DNA of 64,000 bases from positions 10,131,501-10,195,500 of the forward strand of contig NC_079880.1 of NCBI RefSeq assembly GCF_029227915.1, written 5' to 3'. Below are positions 53,814 to 64,000 of this stretch, in pieces. Every line of letters begins with the position of its first letter. Positions within the stretch are counted from its first letter, which is position 1. The position numbers and the translations under genes are program-made. The notes under the pieces were generated by a model. It saw only the letters and a list, made by a program, of their open reading frames with translations, was not told the DNA's origin and ran no database searches. Source of the DNA: Hydractinia symbiolongicarpus. Its lineage: Eukaryota; Cnidaria; Hydrozoa; Anthoathecata; Hydractiniidae.

Positions 53814-54689
53814 TACACACAACTCATCTGTATCGATACTGGCCCAAATTTTGTCGGTCATCCTAAGTAGCGAAATTTATAGTTGACGCCAGCAGGATCA
53901 ATAAACAGTTTCAACAAATAATTTCATCAGGAATAATTTTTATTGAATGAAACGTCGAATGAAAGTAAACAAAAAATAAACGAATTCAAAACAAATAAAT
54001 TTTGTTTAAAATCTTTTGTACACGATTTATTTTTGACAGTGTTCGAATTTAGAAAGTTTTGATTTATGAAAAGCCACTTATATATGCCAAGAAGTCGTGC
54101 CTAAAATCTAGCGAAGTCTATCAACACATCGAATATCGTTCTCTGCTAACGATTTGCATTCTCGTCACCAGGGATTTTTACCTGATGTCAAAGCCAACAG
54201 CGCTTACTTGACGGCAAAACGGCTTCTTTGATATCAAATTGATCGAACTTAAATATTTTATTTCCAGTCAACTTCACTTTCCATCCTTACAAGAATGTTA
54301 ATCTCGCATGAACAGTAAGCTGCGCTCACAAGAAATATTCTAAAATCTTCACTTAATAGTGAGAATAAGTGTTATTTCACACTGGTCATTTTTCACATTC
54401 AAAGAATGGAGAAAGACTTGAAAATAGCCATGCAGACGGCCTCTCAGCAAGGTCAGAATAACAAAACAAAATAAAATAAAAAAATTCATTGTATGATGAT
54501 TATTAATTCAAGTTGTTGGCAGCAAAAAAACGTGATAAGTAGCTACACTTGTCGTCAACATTATGTCTTCATTTTCCATGTTCTTTTTTTCGTGAGTAGA
54601 AGGTCAAGATTGCCAGACACAAACGCAACAAAAGCAAGAAAATTAAAAAAAATAACCAAGTCATCCATAGGGTATTTGGTCAGAAGTAG
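53814..54689. other. Intergenic DNA
   Basis: AT-rich, no gene or clear repeat recognised. Confidence 0.4.
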
Positions 54690-55005
54690 GCATCAACCGA
54701 CTTGCGCTAGAGAATTCGCTTCCAGTGCAAAAATTCTTGGGTTCAAACCCGACCGAGTTATGTCAGAGACTATAAAAGTGTGAATCAATCCTTTCCGCTT
54801 AGCGTTCAGCATGAGAATAGGATTGATGTCTTAGGCGGTTGTCTAGTTGAGCAATTGCTGTGCTTACACGGTTTCGTAGCTCAAATGGGAGCTTTAAATG
54901 CACTAGGACCCCCTTTGCAAGACCCTTGGTGATAACAGTACCAATAGGAAATGAAGAGGCTTTCCTGGGTAAATAATTCAATTATGATAATATTAATAAT
55001 AAGTA
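54690..55005 (+). mobile_element. SINE-like element (third type)
   Basis: A degenerate tRNA-like start with B box GGGTTCAAACCCGACC (near 54740) is followed by a GC-richer body with paired motifs (GAATCAATCCTTTCCGCTTA and GAATAGGATTGATGTCTTAG) and then an AT-rich end (ATGATAATATTAATAATAAG). tRNA head, unrelated body and AT tail is the SINE plan; target duplication not found. Confidence 0.45.
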
Positions 55006-56487
55006 CTTTCCAACTTTTGGTGTTTCCTGTCCACTTATCCATATCCGTTTATTTATTTGTCATAACCAAAGAGGTTTAAATACACAAAACTAGATATAAT
55101 ACGTATTTTACTTTATTTTACTTATTTTAAACTACTGCGGACAAAAATACTCTTCGTAAAAAAGGTAGAGTGGTAAAAAATTATTAATAGAATATGAGTT
55201 AAAAAGGTTGTAGCAGATGATTTTACATATTTGGTATATTTTACATCATTCTTTGTTGCTTCACTATCAATTTTTGATTTTATGAAGAAAAAGAACTTTT
55301 TCTATTTTTATTTCTTTAAGAGTCTTCTATTTTTTTCTTAGTAATTGAAAACTAGCAGTCAGCAAATCAAAAAAGCTATACACACGAAATTCATCCCACT
55401 CACAAAACTTAAAGAAGCATATAGTTCAAATTATATCAACATAGATTTCAAAGTCCATATTATATACATAGTCTATAAAACACGATTAAAATAAATATAT
55501 TTAACATCTCAATATGTGATAAAAAAAAGCTAGGAAACAAAGCAAATAAAAAATCAGGTTGCCTTTTTCAGAAAACAGAACAAAACCTTGAATCTTTACA
55601 GGTCAATATATTGCAAACCTGTGACTTAATAAGCGATTAATGTTACAAGTGCAATGGCGGACACAGAGAGGATGACGGATGAGTCACGTGAACATCGCTA
55701 TGAACTTAGATACATTTGTAGACGTAAAACAATATAACTTCCAATAAATACAAACAAGAGAATAACTACACAGAATTGAAACTACACGACAAATATTCAC
55801 AAACACAAACACAATTCGTATACAGACTCTATCAAATACTTCACGAAACATCACAACCTATGGGTAAAACACATGCCCGCCAAGAATACCTCCCGTGAAA
55901 AACGCATACAAGACAATAAATAACCACCGACCGGGGGGGACCGCAATTACGCTATATATGGCGAATACTGACATGGCTCGTACACTGTCGAAACGTGCCA
56001 CGGAAAAATGCACACAAACGAAAAAACAGAGGATTACAGACACGGAATTACGAACACAATACTACTTAACAACGTAGCCTATGGCAAAGCGTTCATGCAT
56101 AGAAACACATGAATATAAACAGCAAAATCAAACGCCTATGGCAACAACTATGGCAAACGTCAATACATATACAAATACAACCATAACAAAATCTTTTAAG
56201 TTAAACGAACTTGAACAGAAGCTTCTAACATAAGAGCTTCTTTCTTTACTAATCTTAACATTCACAGTACACATTTTCAAAGCGACAACTCAGACAAGAC
56301 AGCCTATTTATACGCTTTATAACTATACCCGAGGGAAGCCAAAAGCGTACATGCCCATAGGTGCGCGCGGAAATAACTGACATGCATAGGCAACAACTAA
56401 CATGCGCTTCTTTCTATGATATAGCTTTATCTTATGAATATAATATTATATAACAAAGATATGTGTAAATGTTGACGCAAGATTACT
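55006..56487. other. AT-rich intergenic DNA
   Basis: No gene supported. 55640-56340 is somewhat richer in ACA/AAC words, but no conserved frame or motif is visible. The 3' UTR of the gene ending at 56488 would fall here. Confidence 0.4.
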
Positions 56488-57055
56488 TTAAATGTATGAC
56501 ACCAGAGCTTTAAGATGTCTTGAGTTAATATCTGACTCGTTGTGTTTAACAGATTTGGGTTTGCAGTTAATTAAAATACAAACAAAAAGTATTAACAAAC
56601 TCACAACAAGTATGATTATGCCTGTATTTAATGAAATAGCACTCTTAGCGCATCTGTGTTTATCTACTCCTTCCATATTCTTATTCGTCGGAATGTTCGC
56701 ATCAAAGCCTGCTATTTTTGCAGATGAAGGGTATACTTTAAATCTGCCACATCCGTATTTACATAAAGGATCTGCATTAGAATTTATACCGTGTCCAAAA
56801 CAACATTTGCATGGCAGTTTGAGCGTTCCGTTTGATCCTCTAATTCTTTTTCTACATTTTGCAGATTGAAGAAATGTTACTTTGGGTTTAGCACCAGTTG
56901 TCGAAGCTGCGAAAAAAGCAATTGACAACAAATTTGAGATTCTACATTGGTAATATAATAAATGTCGAAAATAAAAAAATATACCTACATTTTTGTTTGC
57001 ATAAAACAGAAGATTGTAACACCACGACAACAACGAAAATGTAAACGATATCCAT
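56488..57055 (-). CDS. Small type I membrane protein with cysteine-rich ectodomain
   Basis: Two exons, 56989-57055 and 56488-56906, joined in phase 1 across a GT/AG intron, giving about 161 residues. Residues 1-19 (MDIVYIFVVVVVLQSSVLC) form a signal peptide. The ectodomain is basic and Cys-rich (KLPCKCCFGHGINSNADPLC, KYGCGRFKVYPSS). One transmembrane segment follows (NTGIIILVVSLLILFVCILI) and then a short cytoplasmic tail ending LKALVSYI. An alternative acceptor 28 bases upstream would give an immediate stop, which supports the model. No known domain recognised; a receptor or ligand role is possible. Confidence 0.6.
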
Positions 57056-58256
57056 AATTGTTCTAGATAGAAGCAAAAAAAAGTATATTAAAGCCGAACT
57101 CATGTTCGTAGGTATCCTTTTGATGTGTACTAAACATATTCTGACATATGACCTTATGAAATATATAAGACATCAACCTGCAATGCAATGAGCTTTGTGT
57201 TTCCAATAAACATTCGCCTTACCTCACACACCAAACAGATCTCTTCTTCTGTTTCCATAAAATGTTGTTGGACCTTTTATAGTGTTCGTATACCAACTAA
57301 TTAGATCATACTTGTCCAAGAGTAAATAACTTTTTACGTCATTCATTAAGTGTCCAGTAAAGAAAATGTTTTTTCATTTGTTGTTTATATGTAGTATTGG
57401 AATAAATATATCACCAATAAATGATTATGTTGAATGGTGACCAACAAAAAATTTATATTCACGGTATGTTCCGACATTTAACTGCAGGTAAATCTATAAT
57501 AAAGTAAAATAAGTTTAAAAATCAATACCTTACTCAGAAAACAACATACACTCACATAACATATTCAGCAATTACGAAAAATTATTACATGTTTTTTACA
57601 AAAATATGATTTTTAAATTCCTTTTTTGTGTTCAATGAAGTTTTTATATCATTTATAAAAAAGGGCTTCCAAAACCAACAAATGCCGGGGAGAATTTGAT
57701 GTCGATAGACTTTTAACTGCATTCATTGTTAAGATACAATTACAGCCATGAAAGTGCGAACCTACCAGATTTGAAATTCGTGAATGCTTTTAAATATGGG
57801 CGATTAAATCCCGACTTGATTGACCGACATAGCGCGAGTTACATTGTGGACGAACTACATAATTATCTTAATTTGTTATTGTAGATATTTAAACCGTTTT
57901 GGTGAGAATGACTGAACTTTTACATAAGCTTGAAAAGTGTTGGTTTTTTTGTTGACTTATACTGACCAAAAAATGTTTGCGAATTATGCAATTAACCAGC
58001 TTATAAATATTTTTGACTTTTTCCTTGTGATAACTACAACTTTAGAAAGCACTTTGGAACACAGGAAGACCATGCGAAGGAATTTCGAACGCATTTTCAC
58101 AATTGAAAATGTTTAAGATTTCAACATTAAGAAATTTTATATATTTCGCGGACCTTTTGATTTCAGACTACTTATGCTGATCTGATAAAACGTGGCATAA
58201 TGGCAGAAAGTCTAACATCTTAAGGAAATTGATTACTTTTGGGAGGAATTAATTGC
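57056..58256. other. Intergenic DNA
   Basis: Possible promoter of the - strand membrane protein at the left edge. No gene or repeat recognised otherwise. Confidence 0.4.
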
Positions 58257-58266
58257 TTATGTTGCC

Positions 58267-58386
58267 ATGATAATAGCTGTATTCTGTCTATCATTGCGCA
58301 AAATTGTACCTCAAGTAGCGACACACGCGAAATACGGTTATAAAGGTCAGGCGAACCGGTGAATTTATCCACGGGCCAACGACTTA
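58267..58386 (+). mobile_element. Degenerate short Helitron derivative
   Basis: ATAATAGCTGTATTCTGTCT, GCGCAAAATTGTACCTCAAG and GGCGAACCGGTGAATTTATC then CCACGGGCCAACGACTTA follow the 124-bp element from end to end with many substitutions; the CTAG end is CTTA here. Confidence 0.55.
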
Positions 58387-59747
58387 TTATTCCTTGCATG
58401 GCTCTTCGGGGAGTTGACGTCAAAGTTGATTAAAATTGCGTTTTCTTTAGGTGTTTGTTTTCTGTTTGTTTTTCGATATCCAACAAATACATTACGCGCT
58501 AAAGACGATGAATGAAATGTCAAGAAAATAAAATTTGGAAACCATTCAGTTTTACTTCTTGTTTTTGTTTATTTTGCTTTTAAATGAACTGTGGAATGAG
58601 GAAGCATGAATCGATGCTCGTTTACTTTTTTCATGTGGGAGAGGAAAGTATTTAGTCATAACTCTGCTTTGGTTCTAAATTTTAACACCGTACACGTTCG
58701 GCACCTGTAGGAGCGATGTGTCATACCCTATCGTTACAAAAAGTCAATAAAACGTGATTTATTTCTGGCGCTTTGGCCGAGATTTCCTAAAAAGTTACAA
58801 AGGTTCGATGAATTCAGTTCACAATTTAAGTTGCAGTTCCTGTGTAAGTGGCAAAGTTTTTCAAAAATTGTTGGTCACCTTTTAGACTTTTCTGACTGAC
58901 TCAGGGATAGTCATAAATTGTAGATATACGAAACAGATTACCATTCATGACTTAATAATATTCGTCATTATAAGAAATAAAACACCTCTTATCATCATTT
59001 TTCTTACATCCATGACGTGTCTGGCAATCTCAACTTTACCATTCAAATATATTTTTAAATATGTTTAAAAATGTCAAATTATTTCCACTTTGATAACAGC
59101 AAGCTTGCCTTTGACATCCCCTGCCAATTTTTTTATCACGACATCATAACGATTTCAGGTAATTCGGTTGTTTGGAAATGCGCTAGATATTTTAAAGAAA
59201 GTCTTTTCCATCTTTCAACGTTATCCAATTTCCTTGTCCTCATATTCTTTTCTTATTATCATGTATACACAATAACCAACAGGCGTAATGACAGACTAAA
59301 AAATAAGTTACTCTTTGACGATCAAGACACGTTTTATTTGTCTTGTCCCTGTTGAGATGTCTGGCAATCTCTATCTTCCACTCATACATGTAGAACTAAA
59401 ATAAAGACTTAATCTTTTTAACTGTCAAATCATTTCCACTTTCATAAGATTACTTTTAAGAGTACTTGTGATTCATCTTCAGTGTCACCTACGTAACAGG
59501 AGCCCACTAACCCATTTTACTACTACTACGGGTTGCATAATATAACGTTGAAAATATAACTGTCGATATGATGACAGTTACAAGTGTTGACTTAGACAGT
59601 TATAACACGTAGTGTCTGTCATAACACATAGCGTTAGTAAAAAATGTGTAGTCGACACTTGCCACGCGCGTCGATAGTTATAATTTAAACAATTTTTATC
59701 AAAAATAATATGTGTACATTCCAGCTATGGACCACAGTACCTGCACT
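58387..59747. other. Intergenic DNA with a weak direct repeat
   Basis: GTCTGGCAATCTC and TCAA.TCATTTCCACTTT.ATAA occur at 59020-59100 and again at 59355-59450, a diverged duplicate. A 94-codon frame at 59071-59355 has no motif and is not called. Confidence 0.4.
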
Positions 59748-59870
59748 TCTCTATAATAATAGCCGTCGTTTGTCCGTTCGTGCGTCTGTTTGTCTTTTTA
59801 TTACGGAAAACGACATGCGATTTATAAAGGACAGGCGATCGCGTAGATTTTTCCACGAGTTGGCGACTAG
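59748..59870 (+). mobile_element. 123-bp non-autonomous Helitron
   Basis: Starts TCTCTATAATAATAGCCG and ends with a degenerate hairpin, TTGGCGACTAG and T. Closest to the pair at 32022-32269. Confidence 0.65.
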
Positions 59871-60139
59871 TTTTTAATATAATAATGTTTACGTCTTTCG
59901 AATGAATTTATTTTAAAACAATACGCTGTTTACTTTCATTAGCCATTTTTAGTTTCGTTATAATACATCAACAACTTGCAAATAACGACCGCACACTTAA
60001 TGCATGACGTATAAAAGGATAAATCCTTAGCCATTTTTGTTAGTGAAAAAGTACATGGTGACGTCTTGGACAAATTATAAACTTGAGAGATGTAGAAAAT
60101 GTTTACGAAATATAAAAAATAAATTACACTCTTGTACTG

Positions 60140-60840
60140 ATGTTTGTTTACCTAGCTACTAATTTAGCTAGCTACTGATTTAGCTAGCTACTAAATCAGC
60201 TAGCTACTAATTTAGCTAGCTACTGATTTAGCCAGCTACTAAATCAGCTAGCTACTGATTTGGCTAGCTGCTAAATCACCAAAAAGTCTTGGTCAAAAAT
60301 TGTTGAGACAAGACAACTAATTTCGAAGTTTTCACCACAAGTAATTACGTAGGCTATTTCTATATTAGATTCACACATTTTAAAATCGTCAAAGTTCACT
60401 TGTTAATGTTAAGAGTGGACTTCGGACTTAGGCTATTTGGTTAAGTCCAAAATCTTAAAATGTGTTAATCGTTGCTAAGGTCAGCATGATTATTTTTCAC
60501 GAATTAGGAGGCTTTCGTGGGTCCCGTACTAGAATGTGACCAACAACTTTCCAACACTGTCTGCCTGGCCTATGTATGTGCAAAAGTAGCGAGTTTGCAG
60601 CCTGCAGGCTGTATGTAGCTACTGATTTGATAAACTGCTGAATCAGCTAGCTGCTGATTTAACCAGCTACTAATTTAGCTACCTGCTAACTTAGCTAACT
60701 ATAAATTTAGCTGGCTAATAATTTAGCTTACTTCTAATTTATGCAATTATAATTTAGCTAACTACTAATACAGCTAGCTATTAATTTAGCTAACTGCTAG
60801 TTTAGCTAGCGACTAATTTAGCTAACACATGATGTTCTAG
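60140..60840. repeat. TTTAGCTAGCTACT-type minisatellite
   Basis: Two clusters (60150-60285 and 60615-60830) of a 15-16-bp unit, TTTAGCTAGCTACTGA / AATCAGCTAGCTACTA, with variants. The same TAGCTAGC words occur in the 612-bp duplicates. Confidence 0.8.
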
Positions 60841-62902
60841 TGTAAATATGTTACAAACTATCAGGCGAGTTTATACATTGACATCAATCAATGTGTTTTG
60901 ATTTACTATTATTTGGTCCTTTTACGGAGAAGAAGTATTTTTAAAAAGGACCTATTTGGAAAACTAAGGAAATCTAAAACAATTTATTTGCTTTTACAGC
61001 TGACGATGATAAACCATAAAAAGGTAAAAATAAAACCCACCAATGCTTGCATTTATTCTAATGTCCCTAAATTCCTGAAAAAAGCGTATATAGCGTCCCA
61101 TACGATTGTCTGACATCCTGTCAGCATAGTTTAACAAAGGTCTTCTCATAACAGTGTCCTAGGGAAGAGCTTGATGTTATTTGAAAATACAAATATTTCT
61201 CTTTCATAAATATTTAACTAAAAAGTTAATTTGTTACCTGCTTTAGTTTAATTCCCCGTTTAAAATATTAGTGGAAAAGACATTTTCGAACCCAAAGCTC
61301 TTTGAGTTCAACCTCAAGGTTTTTTAAAGAGCTCTGGGGATGAGAATGGGAAAATGGGTCAAATTTTAAAACTCATCAAAAATGCAAAATGACCTGAGAA
61401 CGAGGTTGACTGAGCTCAGCACAGTTCTTTTCTCCGATTTTCCTGTCCTTCACGGGCTATGTTTCACAATGGAGATATCGCGGAAATTGACATTTTTCAA
61501 CGTTATCTACCGGCATACGCATCCAAAAAGGTACAGATTTAGGAGCCTATCGGCTATGGAGCATTGGTTGGGCAATCCTAATTGGCAATTTTAAAGAAAT
61601 GAATGCACAAAATACGGCCTTTTTACAAAAATCTCTAAACATATTATAAGTTAAACTTCTGAACGATGACACATTTCTACTCTTCATGAAAGGATAAAAT
61701 GATCAAACGGAACTAAAAATATTGAAAACGTTGATTTAGGAAAGAGAAGGAATCCATAGGTGGATCCTTGATGCGTATAAATATGACATATTTGTGTTTT
61801 GCAGTTTTTCTCGTTATGTAACCACAGGAGTATAACTAGGAGGTTAAGAAAATCTTTCTCACATGAAAACAGGTAGGGGGTAATATTCTAAACAAATGCA
61901 GCTTTTAAAAAATAAGAATAAGAAAATCTGGATATATATATAAAATATCTTGCAATGTCTGTTTTAATATGGACATTTTTAGCCGAAATGTTCACACGGA
62001 CCTAGACAGATTTTTTGCGCAATATTCCACATTCACATTAATCACTCTCTGAGATTTTACAGAACAACAATAAATATTGTCGATAGGAATATGTGTTGAT
62101 GTGTGCAAGGAAAAGGAGGACAGGACATTTATATTTTTGTTTTCGAAAAATACGGCACTTCAGCCCCTATTAATTGCTTGCTCCACCTAATAATGATCTG
62201 TGGGTGTTCTCCGAAACGCCCAGAAACCTAACAAAGTGGAACTAAGAGTTACATACGTAGAATTACTTTGAAATGTGTAGTTGTCACACATGAACGGGGC
62301 TTAAAAGAGGGCGCACACATCTCCATCTCCACCCCCGCATTAATACTATGTAAAGACCTGTTTTCAAAACGATAAAATTTGTGCATTTGGCGCAGGCGTT
62401 GCTTTAGAGAAGGGGGTGTTGCTATCGATGAGAGTAATCTATTAACTTTAATTATTTTATATAAACTAACTTAACAAACATAATTAATACAACACGCAAC
62501 AACTACGTTTAAAAATATCAAATAAACTGTGAATGTTATTTTAACCCACGATATGAGTGATCTGACGTATACATGCTGTTTTCACAGTGACAAAAAAATT
62601 CTTTCAACAAAAAATGTTTAGCTTTCCGCAGATGAATTATTTTAGCTTAGCGCTCGTTACAATGAATCAAAACATTTCCTGCATAAAAGTAACATAGCCT
62701 GGTCATTGTCTGCTAGTGACAAAACCTTTGTTTTCACAACAAATTATTTCTCATGTGGACCTCCTTTTAATTTGGAATTGGAAAAAGCCTTTCATAAGAA
62801 TTGTCACTGCGGGGAAGTGTCACAAAAACAACAACGCGAGTAGTAATGTTGGTACATCGAGTTACAAGATGATCAGTCGGTCAAATAAAAATAAAAACCG
62901 AC
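60841..62902. other. Intergenic DNA, 5' side of the last gene
   Basis: No gene supported; reading frames of about 70 codons at 60898 and 61382 lack motifs. The promoter of the gene at 62903 is expected near the right edge. Confidence 0.4.
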
Positions 62903-63316
62903 ATGGCTGACAATGATTTGGTATTACCCAAAGGGGTTTGCCAAAATTTTACCCCTCAACAGTGGCGAAGGACGAAATGTAAGTTATGTTTTCATGATAT
63001 AATTGACCATACCAAGTCCCTAACAAAAGAAGAATCTGAGGAATTAATAAAAAACTGCATAAAAGGGGAAGAAAGAGACACAGACCAAAAAGAAGACGAT
63101 ATAAGCAATAAAGGTCATTCAAGAACATTTGCTGACCAAGACCTTAGTTATAGTTCACAGTCTAATCATACACAAAGTAGTTCAAAGGGTTCTTCTGACC
63201 AACTTGATGTTGAGATAGAAGATCATTCAATTTCAAAGGATTCTGACAATGAAGGGGATGAAACTGATGATACAAGCACTATTGTTCAGAGGAGGAGAAA
63301 AAAAAAGGTTTCATAA
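62903..63316 (+). CDS. Protein with MPRIP/outspread-like N-terminal Cys/His motif, possibly a first exon
   Basis: ATG in good context (GACATGG). The first 35 residues read MADNDLVLPKGVCQNFTPQQ then WRRTKCKLCFHDIIDH: C..F, KC..CF and H spaced as in the short zinc-like N-terminal motif of MPRIP, TRIOBP and Drosophila outspread. The rest is low-complexity, acidic and Ser-rich (SYSSQSNHTQSSSKGSS), ending in a basic RRRKKKVS before TAA at 63314. The motif suggests a cytoskeletal protein; the PH domain expected next is not in the window, so either splicing skips the stop or this is a short stand-alone relative. Confidence 0.45.
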   Translation: MADNDLVLPKGVCQNFTPQQWRRTKCKLCFHDIIDHTKSLTKEESEELIKNCIKGEERDTDQKEDDISNKGHSRTFADQDLSYSSQSNHTQSSSKGSSDQLDVEIEDHSISKDSDNEGDETDDTSTIVQRRRKKKVS

Positions 63317-64000
63317 ATTTTTTTTTCGTTTTACTTCTGTACACTCATTTTTTCATGCAGGATAAATGTATAGTCTTTCTGTCTGCCGTGAGGAACAACC
63401 ACAACAATTTTTTTAGCTTAAAACAAATTATCAAACCTTCTTTCATAATACACAAGTTCACAGTTTTAGTTAACCATTGATTAAATAGATCATTTTTTGC
63501 TACAATGCTCTTATTGAGAATGGAAAAAAGAAGTAAACTGTGTTGACGATAAATAAAAGTAAAATAACTTTTTGTAAAGATTTTTTTTAAAATTATATAG
63601 CGTTACTACCAACAACATACTCAATTTTCTTGTGTATGTTGCAAAGATATTTATTCTTATTTTCACTATCAGAAGATATAGTATTAAGTTAAATATAGTA
63701 TTAAAAAGATAGCACAACTAGACATTGTTGTCGAGATAATCATGCAAGATAATCATTCTAATTACGCTACATGATAGTCTAATTTGTAGTTGCCCCTGAC
63801 TGGTCGTACAGGCAAACTTTTACAGAAGTTGCTTACTCGCTTTCAGAATTGGGATTTTCATTTTGAAATTGCATCTTAACCAATAACACATTTAGTCATA
63901 AATTATACAAGTTTGAAATCAAAAAGCAGAGATTTGTTAGTGAAAAAAATATCTATGTAGTACGTTCCAAAGCAGAGCTTTGCAGTCATGTCATTGCCTT
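63317..64000. other. AT-rich sequence to the window end
   Basis: Poly-T tract after the stop at 63316, otherwise nothing recognised. Confidence 0.4.

Overview
This is a window of an animal nuclear genome. It is AT-rich, its genes have many short introns with GT/AG borders, and it is heavily loaded with transposons. A cilium gene with 19 coding exons (DRC1), tRNA-headed SINEs, a Polinton/Maverick and a Helitron together suggest an early-branching metazoan. My best guess is a cnidarian, perhaps a hydrozoan; that is an inference, not something the sequence proves.

Layout. (1) 1-5074: repeats (a Helitron tail at the very start and two MITE-like inverted-repeat elements), then the last two exons of a small cysteine-rich Ly6/three-finger-type protein with a GPI-anchor-like tail on the + strand. 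(2) 5075-21442: a whole Polinton/Maverick between identical-length 116-bp terminal inverted repeats. It carries a protein-primed family B DNA polymerase, HNH-type nucleases, small membrane proteins, a packaging ATPase, a BRO-like protein, an integrase, an FCS zinc-finger protein, a major capsid protein, a candidate penton, a SAP-domain protein and a 24-residue-repeat protein. Many genes carry stops or frameshifts, so it is a decayed copy; I could not find its protease. (3) 21443-36842: host intergenic DNA, then the complete gene for dynein regulatory complex subunit 1 on the - strand. I traced 19 coding exons that join in phase to 708 codons plus stop. Its introns hold a SINE with an 11-bp target duplication, a LINE fragment flanked by 36-bp repeats, minisatellites and short Helitron derivatives. 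(4) 36843-43077: intergenic DNA with a small three-exon coiled-coil gene, another SINE, a tRNA-like element and two kinds of 59-67-bp tandem arrays. (5) 43078-49722: an intact 2214-residue Helitron replicase/helicase on the - strand, with an OTU protease domain and, upstream of it, a perfect 2A-like ribosome-skipping motif. (6) 49723-64000: repeat-rich DNA with a second exact copy of a 612-bp block, a Tigger/pogo-like element, a two-exon type I membrane protein gene on the - strand, more Helitron derivatives, a TAGC-rich minisatellite, and near the right end the first part of a gene with an MPRIP/outspread-like Cys/His motif.

How parts work together. The Polinton genes lie in several co-directional blocks, often with hairpins at gene junctions. 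Both outermost genes begin inside the terminal repeat, so one terminal sequence supplies start codon and leader for both ends. The Helitron is the only element here with an undamaged long protein. The roughly 124-bp hairpin-ended copies scattered over the window are non-autonomous relatives, but I could not show that this Helitron mobilises them.
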